Source: Pseudomonadota bacterium
Lineage (GTDB): Bacteria; Pseudomonadota; Gammaproteobacteria; Xanthomonadales; Ahniellaceae
NCBI GenBank assembly: GCA_022705045.1
Contig: JAKJFE010000010.1
Coordinates: forward strand, 1 to 39,797
Length of the DNA stretch: 39,797 bases
Direction: 5' to 3'
In this document: piece by piece, positions 23,702 through 36,200 of the stretch
Position numbering within the stretch: the stretch's first letter is position 1
Layout: each line of letters begins with the position of its first letter
Position numbers and translations under genes: made by a program
The notes under the pieces: generated by a model
Told to the model about the DNA's origin: nothing
Database searches by the model: none
What the model saw: only the letters and a program-made list of their open reading frames with translations

Positions 23702-25036
23702 TCAGGGCGACGCGTAGACGACGCCGTCCTTCATCACGAATGCGACTCGTTCGGTGACGCGGATGTCGTCGAGCGGGTTGCCCGGCACCGCGACGATGTC
23801 GGCGCGCTTGCCGACCTCCAGCGTGCCCTGGTCGGCCGACACGCCGAGGATCTTCGCCGGCACCACGGTCGCGGCCTGCAAGGCCTGCATCGGGGTCACG
23901 CCGGCCTGCACCATCAGCGCGAATTCGCGCGCGTTCTGGCCATGCGGCGACACGCCGGAATCGGTACCGAAGGCGTAGGGCACGCCGGCCTTCACGGCCT
24001 TGGCGAAGGTGTCCGAGATCTGCGCGCCGACGCGCGCCGCCTTGGGCTGGATCACCGCCGGGAACCAGCCCGGTTCCTTCGACTTCTCGCTGACATAGGC
24101 GCCGGCGATCAGGGTCGGCACCAGGTAGGTGCCGCGCTGCTTCATCATCAGAAACACCTGATCGTCGGCATAGGTGCCGTGTTCGATGGTGTGCACGCCG
24201 GCGAGGATGGCGCGCTTCATGCCTTCGGCGCCGTGCGCGTGCGCGGCCACATGGAAGCCGTAGTCGCGTGCGGTGTGCACGATGCTCTGGATTTCCTCGA
24301 GCGTGAACTGGGCGTTGTCGGCCGATTTCGCGTAGGACAACACCCCGCCGGTGGCGGTGATCTTGATCAGGTCGGCGCCTTCCTTGTAACGCTGGCGAAC
24401 GGCCTTGCGCGCCTCGTCGACGCTGTCGACGACGCCGTCTTCGGGCTGCGGATAGCCCAGTGCTTCGGTCAGGCGGGCATTGATGCCGTTGCGCGGATCG
24501 GCATGGCCGCCGGTGGTGCCGATGGCCTTGCCGGCCGCGAAGATGCGCGGACCCTTGAGCCAGCCGCTGTGGATGGCGTTGCGCAGGCTGATGGCGACGC
24601 CGTCGCCCGAACCGAGATCGCGCACGGTCGTGAAGCCGGCGCGCAGGGTGCGTTCGGCATAGACGCTGCCGCGCAGCGCGAAGTCGGCGCTGTTCAGGCG
24701 GAAGCCTTCCGAATACGACTCCTTGTTCTGTTCGCCGGACAGATGCACATGCAGGTCGGTCCAGCCCGGCGTGCAGGTCAGGCCGTCGAGCTTGCGGTAC
24801 GCGTGTTCACCATCCCATCCGGTCAGGGCACCCACCGCTTTCGATGCTTTCCATTCGCTTCCGCCGCCGGGCAGCACGTCGGCGATGCGGCCATCGATGA
24901 CGACATAGGCGGTGCGGCCGAGCATCTGGCCGGCGCGTACATCGACAGCGCGTTCACAGTCGATCACCTGCACGCGTTCGACGGCCGCGGTAGCGCAGGA
25001 CAGGGCAAGCAGAACGGCGGTGGCGAGCAGGCGCAT
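23702..25036 (-). CDS. Exported amidohydrolase (prolidase / imidazolonepropionase-like)
   Basis: From the ATG at 25036, with AGGAG upstream, the protein has 444 residues. A signal peptide (LLATAVLLALSCATA) precedes an amidohydrolase-superfamily barrel: H96-V-H98 in GWTDLHVHLSGE, the probable carboxylated Lys 224 in ADLIKITATGG, His 265/267 in AAHAHGAEG, His 285 in HTIEHGT and Asp 358 in FGTDSGVSPHG. This is the full metal-binding set of the Xaa-Pro dipeptidase-like/imidazolonepropionase-related group, many of which are secreted and cut dipeptides or acylated amino acids. The substrate cannot be fixed from sequence. The gene is divergent from leuS. Confidence 0.9.
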   Translation of the reverse strand: MRLLATAVLLALSCATAAVERVQVIDCERAVDVRAGQMLGRTAYVVIDGRIADVLPGGGSEWKASKAVGALTGWDGEHAYRKLDGLTCTPGWTDLHVHLSGEQNKESYSEGFRLNSADFALRGSVYAERTLRAGFTTVRDLGSGDGVAISLRNAIHSGWLKGPRIFAAGKAIGTTGGHADPRNGINARLTEALGYPQPEDGVVDSVDEARKAVRQRYKEGADLIKITATGGVLSYAKSADNAQFTLEEIQSIVHTARDYGFHVAAHAHGAEGMKRAILAGVHTIEHGTYADDQVFLMMKQRGTYLVPTLIAGAYVSEKSKEPGWFPAVIQPKAARVGAQISDTFAKAVKAGVPYAFGTDSGVSPHGQNAREFALMVQAGVTPMQALQAATVVPAKILGVSADQGTLEVGKRADIVAVPGNPLDDIRVTERVAFVMKDGVVYASP

Positions 25037-25089
25037 GGGTCGACTCCTGACGAAAGTCCGGCAGTGTAGCCAAGCGCCCGTCGATTCGG

Positions 25090-25119
25090 TTGCCGCCCGG
25101 AAAGCCGCTGCGCTAGTCT
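25090..25119 (+). promoter_or_regulatory. Possible promoter of the leuS operon
   Basis: TTGCCG at 25090-25095 and TAGTCT at 25114-25119 are separated by 18 bases and lie 48 bases before the leuS ATG. The match to the sigma70 consensus is moderate and was found by eye. Confidence 0.35.
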
Positions 25120-25142
25120 GGCCGTCATTTCCCTTTGAGTGA

Positions 25143-27755
<2,613 letters not shown>

Positions 27756-27756
27756 C

Positions 27757-28236
27757 ATGCGTATCGTCCTGCTCGCCGTGCTGATGTCGCTCACCGCCTG
27801 CGGTTTCCACCTGCGCGAACAGGCGGTGCTGCCGGCGGCGCTGCAGGAACTGCGTATCGAAGTGGCCGATCCGTTCAGTCCGATCGGCCAGGAACTCGGG
27901 CGCGCGCTGCAACGCGCCGGCGCGACCTTGCATGACGACGCCGCGGACAAGGTCGCGGTGCTGCGCGTGCTGAGCGATGCGCTGAACACGGTACCGCTGT
28001 CGGTCAGCGGCACGGCGCGCGTGCAGGAATATCAGGTCGTGCATCGTGTCGAATTCGAAGTCGTGGACGCCGAAGGCAAGGTGCTGCTGCCGCGCGAGGC
28101 GATCGAACGTCGCCGCGATTACCGTTTCGACGAAACCCAGGCGCTCGGCGCGGCCGCCGAAGATGAACTGGCGCGCAAGGAACTGCGCCGCGACACGCTG
28201 GCTGCGCTGCTGCGGCGGGTCGAAGCGATCCGCTGA
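27757..28236 (+). CDS. lptE: LPS-assembly lipoprotein LptE
   Basis: The 159-residue protein starts with a short lipoprotein signal and lipobox (LLAVLMSLTAC, Cys near residue 15), followed by GFHLREQAVLPAALQELRIE, the usual LptE opening. LptE plugs the LptD barrel in the outer membrane and helps place lipopolysaccharide on the cell surface. The position directly after leuS and before holA is conserved in gammaproteobacteria and supports the call. It is a little shorter than E. coli LptE. Its stop overlaps the holA start by one base (TGATG). Confidence 0.93.
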   Translation: MRIVLLAVLMSLTACGFHLREQAVLPAALQELRIEVADPFSPIGQELGRALQRAGATLHDDAADKVAVLRVLSDALNTVPLSVSGTARVQEYQVVHRVEFEVVDAEGKVLLPREAIERRRDYRFDETQALGAAAEDELARKELRRDTLAALLRRVEAIR

Positions 28237-29258
28237 TGAGCGCCGCCGCGCAATTCGCGAGCCGCATCGCGAAGGCGGCGGAACTGAAGCCGGTGTACCT
28301 GATCGCCGGCGAAGAGCACCTGCTGGTGATCGAAGCCGCCGACGCGCTGCGGGCACGGGCCCGCGAACTCGGCTACAGCGAACGCGAAGTCCATGACGTC
28401 GAGTCGGGATTCGACTGGAACGACCTCGCGCGTTCCGGCGCGGCGATGTCGCTGTTCGCGTCGCAGCGCCTGATCGAGCTGCGCCTGCCGACCGGCAAAC
28501 CGGGCACCGAAGGTTCGGAAGCGATCCAGGAATGGTGCGAACGTGCGCTGTCCGATTGCGTGTTGCTGATCACCTGCACGCAGTGGAGCAAGAAGCAGGA
28601 AGGCAAGTGGACGCAGGCGGTCGAACGCGCCGGCGTGTTCCTGCCGCTGTGGCCGCTGAAGCGGGACGAACTGCCGGGCTGGGTGCAGTCGCGTGCAGCG
28701 TCGCGCGCGGTGCAACTGACGCCGGACGCGGTCGATGCACTGGTGCGGCGCACCGAAGGCAATCTGCTGGCCTGCGCGCAGGAGATCGACAAGCTGGCCT
28801 TGCTGGCAGACGGTCGCCGTGTTGGCGAAGCGGAACTGGAAGATCTGGTCGCCGATTCGGCACGCTTCGACGTCTTCGGCATGGTCGAAGCCGCCTTCGC
28901 CGGCGACGGCGCGCGTGCGCGGCGCATGTTGTCCTCGCTGCGCGCCGAAGGTGAAGCACCAGCCACGCTGATGGCCTGGCTGCTGTCGAATCTGCAGGCG
29001 GCGGCGCGGCTGTCGCAATTGCCGCGTGCCCAGCAGTCCAGCGCATTCCGAACCGAAGGCATCTGGGGCACGCGTGATGCCGCGTTCCGCAAGGCCTTGG
29101 CACGCGGCGATGCACGTTTCTGGGAACTTCGACTGGCCGAAGCGGCACGCGTCGACCGGCTCGCGAAAGGGCGCGGCGTCGACGATCCCTTTGTCGCACT
29201 GGAACGCCTGTTGTTGCGCATCAGCGATGCGCGCGCCGGCAAACGCATGGTGGCCTGA
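28236..29258 (+). CDS. holA: DNA polymerase III subunit delta
   Basis: The 340-residue protein has the delta-subunit features: KPVYLIAGEEHLLVIEAADA at the N-terminus, SLFASQRLIELRLPTGKPG in the clamp-binding region, and RRTEGNLLACAQEIDKLALL in domain II. A helical C-terminal collar domain follows. The subunit opens the beta clamp in the clamp-loader complex. The length is close to the E. coli protein. It overlaps both lptE and nadD by one base, so all are translated together. Confidence 0.95.
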   Translation: MSAAAQFASRIAKAAELKPVYLIAGEEHLLVIEAADALRARARELGYSEREVHDVESGFDWNDLARSGAAMSLFASQRLIELRLPTGKPGTEGSEAIQEWCERALSDCVLLITCTQWSKKQEGKWTQAVERAGVFLPLWPLKRDELPGWVQSRAASRAVQLTPDAVDALVRRTEGNLLACAQEIDKLALLADGRRVGEAELEDLVADSARFDVFGMVEAAFAGDGARARRMLSSLRAEGEAPATLMAWLLSNLQAAARLSQLPRAQQSSAFRTEGIWGTRDAAFRKALARGDARFWELRLAEAARVDRLAKGRGVDDPFVALERLLLRISDARAGKRMVA

Positions 29259-29914
29259 TGACCCGACTCAACGCGATCTTCGGCGGCACCTTCGATCCCG
29301 TGCATCTCGGGCATTTGCGCGTTGCGCTCGAAATCAGCGAGGCGCTGGACGCCGATGTGCGCCTGCTGCCGGCGCCGGTGCCGCCGCATCGCCCGCAGCC
29401 GCTGGCCTCGGCTGAGCAGCGCATGGCCATGCTCGAACTGGGCCTTGCTGGTTGTGCCCGCCTGCATGCGGACGATCGCGAACTGCGGCGCGATGGCCCC
29501 AGTTACAGCGTCGACACGCTGGCCGAACTGCGGGCCGAACTCGGTGTCGATGCGCCGCTCGTGCTCTGCGTCGGTGCCGACGCGTTCGCAGGCTTCGCGA
29601 GCTGGCATCGTTACGAACACATCTTCGAACTCTCGCACGTGCTGGTGCTGACGCGACCTGGCGCGGCCGATCGTGTCGCCTGGCCGGAACCCTTGCGCGC
29701 ACAGGCCGTGGCGCGACGCGGCGCATTGGCGCAATTGAGCGAATCGCCGGCCGGTCGCATCGCCGAACTCGCGGTAACGCCGCTGGCGATCTCGGCGACG
29801 GCGGTGCGTACCTTGATCGCGGCCGGACGTGATCCGCGCTTCCTGGTGCCGGATGCCGTGGCTGAATACATCGGTCGACTTGGCCTGTATCAAGCGGCTG
29901 CGCCGCGCGACTGA
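29258..29914 (+). CDS. nadD: Nicotinate-nucleotide adenylyltransferase
   Basis: The 218-residue nucleotidyltransferase carries IFGGTFDPVHLGHLRVALEI (the H/TxGH site) at the start, GPSYSVDTLAELRAEL in the substrate region and ISATAVRTLIAAGRDPRFLV near the end, the ISxTxxR-like ATP motif. It makes deamido-NAD from nicotinate mononucleotide and ATP in NAD synthesis. The length is normal. Its start overlaps the holA stop by one base. The holA-nadD-rsfS-rlmH order is the usual one. Confidence 0.96.
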   Translation: MTRLNAIFGGTFDPVHLGHLRVALEISEALDADVRLLPAPVPPHRPQPLASAEQRMAMLELGLAGCARLHADDRELRRDGPSYSVDTLAELRAELGVDAPLVLCVGADAFAGFASWHRYEHIFELSHVLVLTRPGAADRVAWPEPLRAQAVARRGALAQLSESPAGRIAELAVTPLAISATAVRTLIAAGRDPRFLVPDAVAEYIGRLGLYQAAAPRD

Positions 29915-29947
29915 CCTATACTGCGCCCGCGGCAGCCCGCCGCGTGG

Positions 29948-30526
29948 ATGGGGATTCCCCGCTTGAACACGACCTCGAAAGCCAAGCCGAAGGCGAAGAC
30001 CGCAGTGCGCAAGGCGCCCGCAAAGAAGTCCGCCGCGCGCAAGGCACCGGCCAAGAAGAAGGCCGCAGCGAAGAAGTCCGCGAAGAAAGTCGCTGTCAAG
30101 AAGGTAGCTGCGCCGCGCAAGATCGCCGCGAAGCCGGAAGTCGCTGCGGCACCGCCCGCGCCACCGGCCTTGGCCAAGGAGACCGCGCTGCTGCGCAAGC
30201 AGGTGATGGCGGCGCTCGACGAGTTGAAAGCCAAGGACGTGAACGAGATCGACATCCGCGCCAAGGCCTCGTTCGCCGATCTGCTGTTCATCGCCAGCGG
30301 CACCTCGACCCGGCATGTGAAGTCGATTGCCGACGAGGTCGTCAAGTTCGTCAAGAAGGCCGGCATGATGCCGCTCGGTGTCGAGGGCGAGAAGGAAGCC
30401 GAATGGGTGCTGGTCGACCTCGGTGACATCGTCGTGCACGTGATGTTGCCGCGCATCCGCGAGTTCTACGGCCTGGAACGGCTGTGGAGCGTGGGTGGCG
30501 ACGACGACGCCGAAGCCGCGCCCTGA
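29948..30526 (+). CDS. rsfS: Ribosomal silencing factor RsfS with a long Lys/Ala-rich N-terminal extension
   Basis: Residues from about 80 on form the RsfS (Iojap/DUF143) domain: LDELKAKDVNEIDIRAKASF, FADLLFIASGTSTRHVKSIA and DLGDIVVHVMLPRIREFYGL. RsfS binds uL14 and stops 50S joining 30S in slow growth. The protein is 192 residues, against about 105-120 in most bacteria. The extra 75 residues are a histone-H1-like array of Lys, Ala and Pro, including RKAPAKK twice. The start may be the ATG at 29948 or the TTG at 29963, but both keep the extension. A -10-like TATACT lies at 29917-29922, so it may have a promoter of its own. Its stop is 12 bases before rlmH. Confidence 0.92.
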   Translation: MGIPRLNTTSKAKPKAKTAVRKAPAKKSAARKAPAKKKAAAKKSAKKVAVKKVAAPRKIAAKPEVAAAPPAPPALAKETALLRKQVMAALDELKAKDVNEIDIRAKASFADLLFIASGTSTRHVKSIADEVVKFVKKAGMMPLGVEGEKEAEWVLVDLGDIVVHVMLPRIREFYGLERLWSVGGDDDAEAAP

Positions 30527-30538
30527 TCCGTTCGACCC

Positions 30539-31009
30539 ATGCGCATCCGCCTGCTGACCATCAGCGAGCGCCAGCCCGCATGGGTCAACGACGGCTACGC
30601 CGAATACGCGAAGCGTCTGCCGAAACATCTGGCGCCGGAGCTGGTCGAGCTGCCGCTGGCGAAACGCGGCAAGGGCGGCGATCCGGCGAAATACAAGGTC
30701 GATGAATCGGAGCGCCTGCTGGCCGCTGCCGGTCGCGATGTGCAGCTGATCGTGCTCGACGAGCGCGGTGCCGCTTGGACCAGCGTCCAGCTCGCCGAGC
30801 AGATGCGGCGCTGGACGCTGGACGGCCGCGATGTCGCGTTGCTGATCGGCGGTCCCGATGGCCATGCGCCGACGGTGCTTGAACGCGCGAACGCGCGCTG
30901 GTCGCTGTCGCCGCTGACCCTGCCGCACGGTCTGGTGCGTGTCGTCATCGCCGAGCAACTGTATCGCGCCCGTTCGATCCTCGAAGGGCATCCCTATCAC
31001 CGAGCTTAA
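30539..31009 (+). CDS. rlmH: 23S rRNA (pseudouridine1915-N3)-methyltransferase RlmH
   Basis: The 156-residue SPOUT methyltransferase starts MRIRLLTISERQPAWVNDGY and has the knot motifs LLIGGPDGHAP and SLSPLTLPHGLVRVVIAEQL followed by GHPYHR. These are the diagnostic residues of RlmH, which methylates pseudouridine 1915 in helix 69 of 23S rRNA in assembled ribosomes. The length matches E. coli RlmH (155). It follows rsfS, the usual partner gene, and precedes maf by 9 bases. Confidence 0.96.
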   Translation: MRIRLLTISERQPAWVNDGYAEYAKRLPKHLAPELVELPLAKRGKGGDPAKYKVDESERLLAAAGRDVQLIVLDERGAAWTSVQLAEQMRRWTLDGRDVALLIGGPDGHAPTVLERANARWSLSPLTLPHGLVRVVIAEQLYRARSILEGHPYHRA

Positions 31010-31018
31010 GCCCCCACG

Positions 31019-31591
31019 ATGACCTTGTTCCTCGCTTCGCAATCGCCGCGTCGACGCGAATTGCTGACCCAGATGGGCGTCGTGTTCGACGTGCTCGATG
31101 CCAGCATCGACGAAACGCCGGCTGCAGGCGAGCCGGCGCTCGATTACGTGCGCCGCGTCGCACGCGAAAAGGCAGGCGCGGGGCTGATCCAGGTCGCGGC
31201 CGTGGCGGGTGCGCTGGTGCTCGGTGCCGACACCGAAGTGGTGCTCGATGGCGTGGTGTTCGGCAAGCCCGGAAACGCGGACGATGCCGGGCGCATGTTG
31301 CGTGCGCTGTCCGGCCGCACCCATCAGGTGATCTCGGCGGTCGCCGTGGTCGGCGCAGGTCGCGAGGCCGAAATCGTGTCGGTGTCGGAGGTGACGTTCG
31401 CCGACCTCGCCGATGCCGACATCGCCGCCTATGTCGCCACTGGCGAACCCTTCGGCAAGGCCGGCGCCTATGCCATCCAGGGGCGCGGTGCCTGCCTGAT
31501 CGCGCATCTGTCCGGGAGCTACTCCGGCGTCATGGGCCTGCCCATCCACGAGACGGCGCGTTTGCTGCGTGGCTTTGGCGTCGCGATGTAA
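31019..31591 (+). CDS. maf: Maf-family nucleoside triphosphate pyrophosphatase (YhdE type)
   Basis: The 190-residue protein starts with the Maf motif LASQSPRRRELLTQMGVVFD. It also has the ARxKA-like VRRVAREKAGAG, LGADTEVVLDGVVFGKP with the catalytic Asp, and SGRTHQVISAVAV. Maf proteins hydrolyse dTTP, UTP and modified nucleotides to monophosphates. The position before rng is the same as yhdE in E. coli, which favours the dTTP/UTP-cleaving YhdE subgroup over YceF. The length is normal. It is 9 bases after rlmH. Confidence 0.93.
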   Translation: MTLFLASQSPRRRELLTQMGVVFDVLDASIDETPAAGEPALDYVRRVAREKAGAGLIQVAAVAGALVLGADTEVVLDGVVFGKPGNADDAGRMLRALSGRTHQVISAVAVVGAGREAEIVSVSEVTFADLADADIAAYVATGEPFGKAGAYAIQGRGACLIAHLSGSYSGVMGLPIHETARLLRGFGVAM

Positions 31592-31708
31592 GAAAAGCGT
31601 TGTGGTGAACGGCGTGATTCGCTTTTGTTTGCGGCAGGTCAATCCGCGGACTATCGCGGTTCATCGCCCGCAGGCTATAAGTGCATCGATGCTGAACGGA
31701 AGAGCCGC

Positions 31709-33181
31709 GTGAGCGAAGAGATCCTGATCAATGTGACCCCACGCGAAACCCGCGTCGCGCTGGTCGAAAACGGCATGCTGCAGGAAGTCTATGTCGAGCG
31801 CGCGTCGCGTCGCGGTTATGTCGGCAACATCTACAAGGGACGTGTGCAGCGGGTGATGCCGGGCATGCAGGCGGCCTTCGTCGAAGTGGGGCTGGAGCGA
31901 GCGGCCTTCCTGCACGCCTCCGACATCGTGCGCACGCCCTCGCCGGACATCGAGGTGCCCGAAGGTGCTGCACCGACGCCGCCGATCAACGAACTGCTGC
32001 ACGAAGGTCAGGAGGTCATCGTGCAGGTCGTCAAGGATCCGATCGGCAGCAAGGGCGCACGCCTGACCACGCACCTGTCGCTGCCGTCGCGTTACCTGGT
32101 GCTGCTCGCGACCAGCAAGCAGATCGGCGTGTCGGCGCGCATCGAGGACGAGGTGGAGCGCGCGCGACTGAAGGATTCGATGCTGGCCCTGGCGCCGGAA
32201 CGTGACCATGGTTACATCGTGCGCACCAATGCCGACGGCGTCGGCGAAGAGGCGCTGAAGGACGACATCACCTATCTGCAGAAGGTCTGGCGTGCGGTCA
32301 GTGCACGCTTCGCGAACGCGAAGATCGGCGACTGCGTGTATGAAGACCTGAGTCTGCCGCTACGCTCGGTGCGCGACCACATGCGCAGCAACATTGTGAA
32401 GGTGCGCGTCGATTCACGCGAGACCTTTGAGCGGCTGATGAAGTTCGTGCGCCAGTTCATGCCCGCCTGGGCGGAGCGTGTCGAACACTATCCGGGCGAG
32501 CGCCCGATCTTCGATCTGTATGGCGTCGAGGACGAAATCCAGCGCGCGCTGAAAAAGGAGGTGCCGTTGAAGTCGGGCGGCTACCTCATCGTCGACCAGA
32601 CCGAAGCGATGACCACGGTCGACGTGAACACCGGCGCCTACCTCGGCACCCGCAATCTCGAAGAAACCGTGTATCGGACCAATCTCGAAGCGGCGCAGGC
32701 GGTCGCGCGGCAACTGCGGCTGCGCAATCTCGGCGGAATCATCATCATCGACTTCATCGACATGATCGATGAGGAGCACAAGCGCCAGGTGCTGCGCCAG
32801 CTGGAGAAGGCGCTGACACGCGATCACGCCAAGACCACGGTGTACGAGATGTCGCCGCTCGGCCTGGTCGAGATGACACGCAAACGCACCACCGAAAGTC
32901 TGGAACGCCAACTCTGCGAACCGTGCCCGGCCTGTGCCGGACGCGGCACCCTGAAAACCGCCGAAACCGTCTGTTACGAGATCTTCCGCGAGATCACCCG
33001 TGCGGTGCGCCAGTTCGATGCCGAGCGTCTGCTGGTGCTGGCGGCGCCGAAAGTGGTGTCGAAGATCCTCGACGAGGAATCGGCTGCAGTGGCGGAGCTG
33101 GAAGAGTTCATCGGCAAGACCATCAGCTTCCAGCCCGAAGACCAGTATTCGCAGGAACAGTACGACGTGGTGGTGATGTGA
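31709..33181 (+). CDS. rng: Ribonuclease G
   Basis: From the GTG at 31709 (GGAAGAG upstream) the protein has 490 residues, almost exactly the E. coli length of 489. The S1 domain (GNIYKGRVQRVMPGMQAAFV) is near the N-terminus. The catalytic core has TTVDVNTGAYLG and IIIDFIDM with the two magnesium-binding Asp residues, and the zinc-link motif CEPCPACAGRG follows. RNase G trims the 5' end of 16S rRNA and cuts some mRNAs. A -10-like TATAAG at 31676-31681 suggests a local promoter in the 117-base gap after maf. The long C-terminal scaffold of RNase E is absent, which supports rng over rne. Confidence 0.96.
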   Translation: MSEEILINVTPRETRVALVENGMLQEVYVERASRRGYVGNIYKGRVQRVMPGMQAAFVEVGLERAAFLHASDIVRTPSPDIEVPEGAAPTPPINELLHEGQEVIVQVVKDPIGSKGARLTTHLSLPSRYLVLLATSKQIGVSARIEDEVERARLKDSMLALAPERDHGYIVRTNADGVGEEALKDDITYLQKVWRAVSARFANAKIGDCVYEDLSLPLRSVRDHMRSNIVKVRVDSRETFERLMKFVRQFMPAWAERVEHYPGERPIFDLYGVEDEIQRALKKEVPLKSGGYLIVDQTEAMTTVDVNTGAYLGTRNLEETVYRTNLEAAQAVARQLRLRNLGGIIIIDFIDMIDEEHKRQVLRQLEKALTRDHAKTTVYEMSPLGLVEMTRKRTTESLERQLCEPCPACAGRGTLKTAETVCYEIFREITRAVRQFDAERLLVLAAPKVVSKILDEESAAVAELEEFIGKTISFQPEDQYSQEQYDVVVM

Positions 33182-33200
33182 TGCATGGGCGTCGGTCGGC

Positions 33201-36200
33201 GTGGACGAGGTGGCGCGGGTGAATCCCGATCGCGCCCGTCGCCGTCGCATCCGCCGCCGCATCTTGTTCGGGGTCGGCGGTCTGCTGATTCTCGCGGCGG
33301 CCGTGATGGGTGGACTGAGTCTGCTGTTTCCGTGGGTGCTGGCGCATCCCGAGAAGGTGCAAGCCTTCCTGTCCGAGCGACTGAAACGACCGGTGGCGTT
33401 CGCGACGCTCGACGGCGAATGGCAGCCGGGCGGGCCGATCTTCCGCATCAGCGACCTGCGCATCGGTGGCGACGCCGGCCATCCGCAACTCGCCCTCGAA
33501 CGCGCCGAACTGGTGTTCGATTTCTATGCGCCGTTCAAGCGCGACGTGCCCTGGCATGAATTGCGCATCATCGGCCTCGACATCGATGCGGAACGTGATG
33601 CCGAAGGGCGTTTCCGCATCGTGCAGTGGCGCGGCTCGGCCGACGCGGTCGGCGACCCGCTCGACGCATTGCGTTCGCTCGGCGCGTTCCGCATCAGCCA
33701 GTCCTCGTTGTCGTTTCACGATGTCGGCAGTGACAGCCACGTGCGCCTGGCCGACATCGACATCGCCGTCGGCGCGCGGGTCGGCGGTCAGCGCATTCTC
33801 GGTCGCGCCGTGCTGGGCGGCGCCGCGCCGGTGGGCGTGCGCTGCGATCTGGCCGGCGATTTCCGCGCCGGCCAGTGTTATCTCGAAGCGCACGCCATGC
33901 CGGTGGTGCAGGCGCTCGGCGACTTGCGTGTCGGCGGCATCGGCTTTGCCGGCGGTCAGGCCGACCTGTCGCTGTGGACCCGATTCCTGCACGGCGAAAT
34001 CACCGAAGGCCGCATCGAACTGTCCGCCGATGCGCTGGCGTTGCGCAGCCTGCGCGCGGTGCGGCTGGCGAATGGCGAAGAGATCGAGGCGCGCTACAGC
34101 CCGGACGCGACACGCCTCTCGCTGCGATGGACGCGTGACGCCGAGCGCGAACGGTTCGCCCTGCTGGAAGGACCGAGCCTGGCCGCCGATGATCCGGCGC
34201 GCAGCAAGCTGGCGCTCGGCCGCGATCGTGCGAACGGCGACTGGACACTCGACATCGAGCACCTGGAGCTGGAACGGCTGATGCCCTGGCTGAGCCTGAG
34301 CAGCTTGGCATCGCCCGGTACCGCTGGCTGGTTGTTCGAGGCTGCACCGAGCGGCGATTTGCGCGATCTGCGCATGACCGGTCGCGGCGCCGACATCGCC
34401 GATGTGCGCGGACAGCTCGACGGCGTGGCCCTGGCGTCGACGCGGCGCAGCCCGCGTGTGTTCGGCATCGATGCCAGCGTGCAGGGCGATGCCGACGCGG
34501 TGCTGATGCGCATCGCGCCGGTCGATACCGTGATCGATTTCCCCGGCGTGTTTCCCGGACCGTTCCCGGTGCTGATCGAACGTGCCGATCTGGTGCTGGC
34601 GCGCGAAGGCGAGGGCGTGCGCGTCGAGTTTCCGCAGTTGTCCTTGCAGGGTGAGGATTTCGGCCTGGATGGCTGGCTGGCCCTGGTGTTCGAGCCGGAG
34701 GGCCGTCGGCCGTTCATGGAAGCGGCGGTGAGCGTGCGCGACAGCGCCGTGGTCGCGGCCAAGGCGTTCTGGCCGATCGTGGTGATGCCGGCGAACACGC
34801 GCGGATGGCTGGATCGCGCACTTCTGTCCGGACGCATTCGTCATGGCGTCGCCAGCATCCGCGGCGATCTCGACGATTGGCCGTTCAGGGCCGACGAGGG
34901 GCGCTTCGTGGCCGACGCCGAGATCGACGATCTGGTGCTCGACTACCACCGCGACTGGCCGCGCGGCGAGGTTCGCCATGTCGAGGCGCGTTTTCTCAAC
35001 GCCGGCATGAGCGTGCAGGCACGCGAGGGCCGCGTCCTGGGCGTGGATGTCGCCGAGATCGGCGGTGACATCGCGAGCTTCAAGGATCCGGTATTGCATC
35101 TCGCCGGGCAGGGATCGGGCGCGGGTCCGGCCCTGCTCGAATTCATGCGTGCGACACCGCTGAACCAGCGCTATCGCGACGAGTTGCTGGCCTTGTCGAT
35201 CGGCGGTCGCGGCGACGCCCGATTCGACCTGCAATTGCCGCTGGTGGCGCGGCTCGGCGAAGCGGTGCTTGCCGGCCAGGTGGAACTGCACGACGCCGAC
35301 CTCGCCGACGCGAAATGGGGTTTGAAGTTCGATCACGCCAGCGGCATCGTGCGGTTCTCGCGCGAAGGCTTCGATGCCGAAGGTCTGGACGTGCAGGTGG
35401 ATGGCGACGCGGCCCGGTTCGCGATCGCGGTCGGTGCACATGCGGCCGATGCCGGCAATCAGGTCGAAGCCAGCCTGCGCGGCGACATGAAGGCGGCATC
35501 GGTGATGAGCGCCTTCCACGCACTCGATCCGTACTGGAACCGCCTGCCCGGCAAGGCCTACTGGGACCTGACGCTGGCGGTGCCGCGCAGCCCGGATCCG
35601 GAACGACCGAAGCTGTCGCTGCTGACCTTGACGTCGGATCTGCGCGGCATCGAACTCGACTTGCCGGCACCGCTCGGCAAGGACGCGGAATCGCCCATGC
35701 CCTTGCGCATGTCGGTGCAACTGCCGGCGGCGGGCAACGAACTGGACGTGCAACTCGGCGCGATGGCGCGCTTCAAGGCGCGCATGGCCGAGAACACGCG
35801 CGACTTCGCCGGGCATCTCGCGCTCGGTGGCGAACTGCCGGTGTTGCCGGCACGGGCGGGATTGCGCGTCAGCGGCAGCGCGCCCAGCGTCGATCTCGGC
35901 GGCTGGAGCAGCTTCTTCGGTGGCGGCGACGGCGAATCGCCCGATCTCGTGGTCGACGTGCAGGCCAGCGAACTCGACGTCATGGGGCGGGGCTTCACCG
36001 ACACGCATCTGCGTATCGATCGCGATGCCAAGCTGATGCGCGTCGATCTCGACGGTGCCGGCATCGACGGCAGCTTCGAGGTGCCGCGCGCCGATCTCGT
36101 CACCCGCGGCTTGACCCTGCAATTCGAGAAACTGTACTGGCCCGAGACCGACACGCTGGCGCGCAGCGATACCCGTCCGACCGATCCGTCGCAGCTGCCG

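Noticed and set aside
28373..31642. A 1089-codon minus-strand frame opposite holA to maf
   Set aside because: Antisense to five recognisable genes, low-complexity Arg/Ser/Ala content and no motif; a shadow of the real coding strand.
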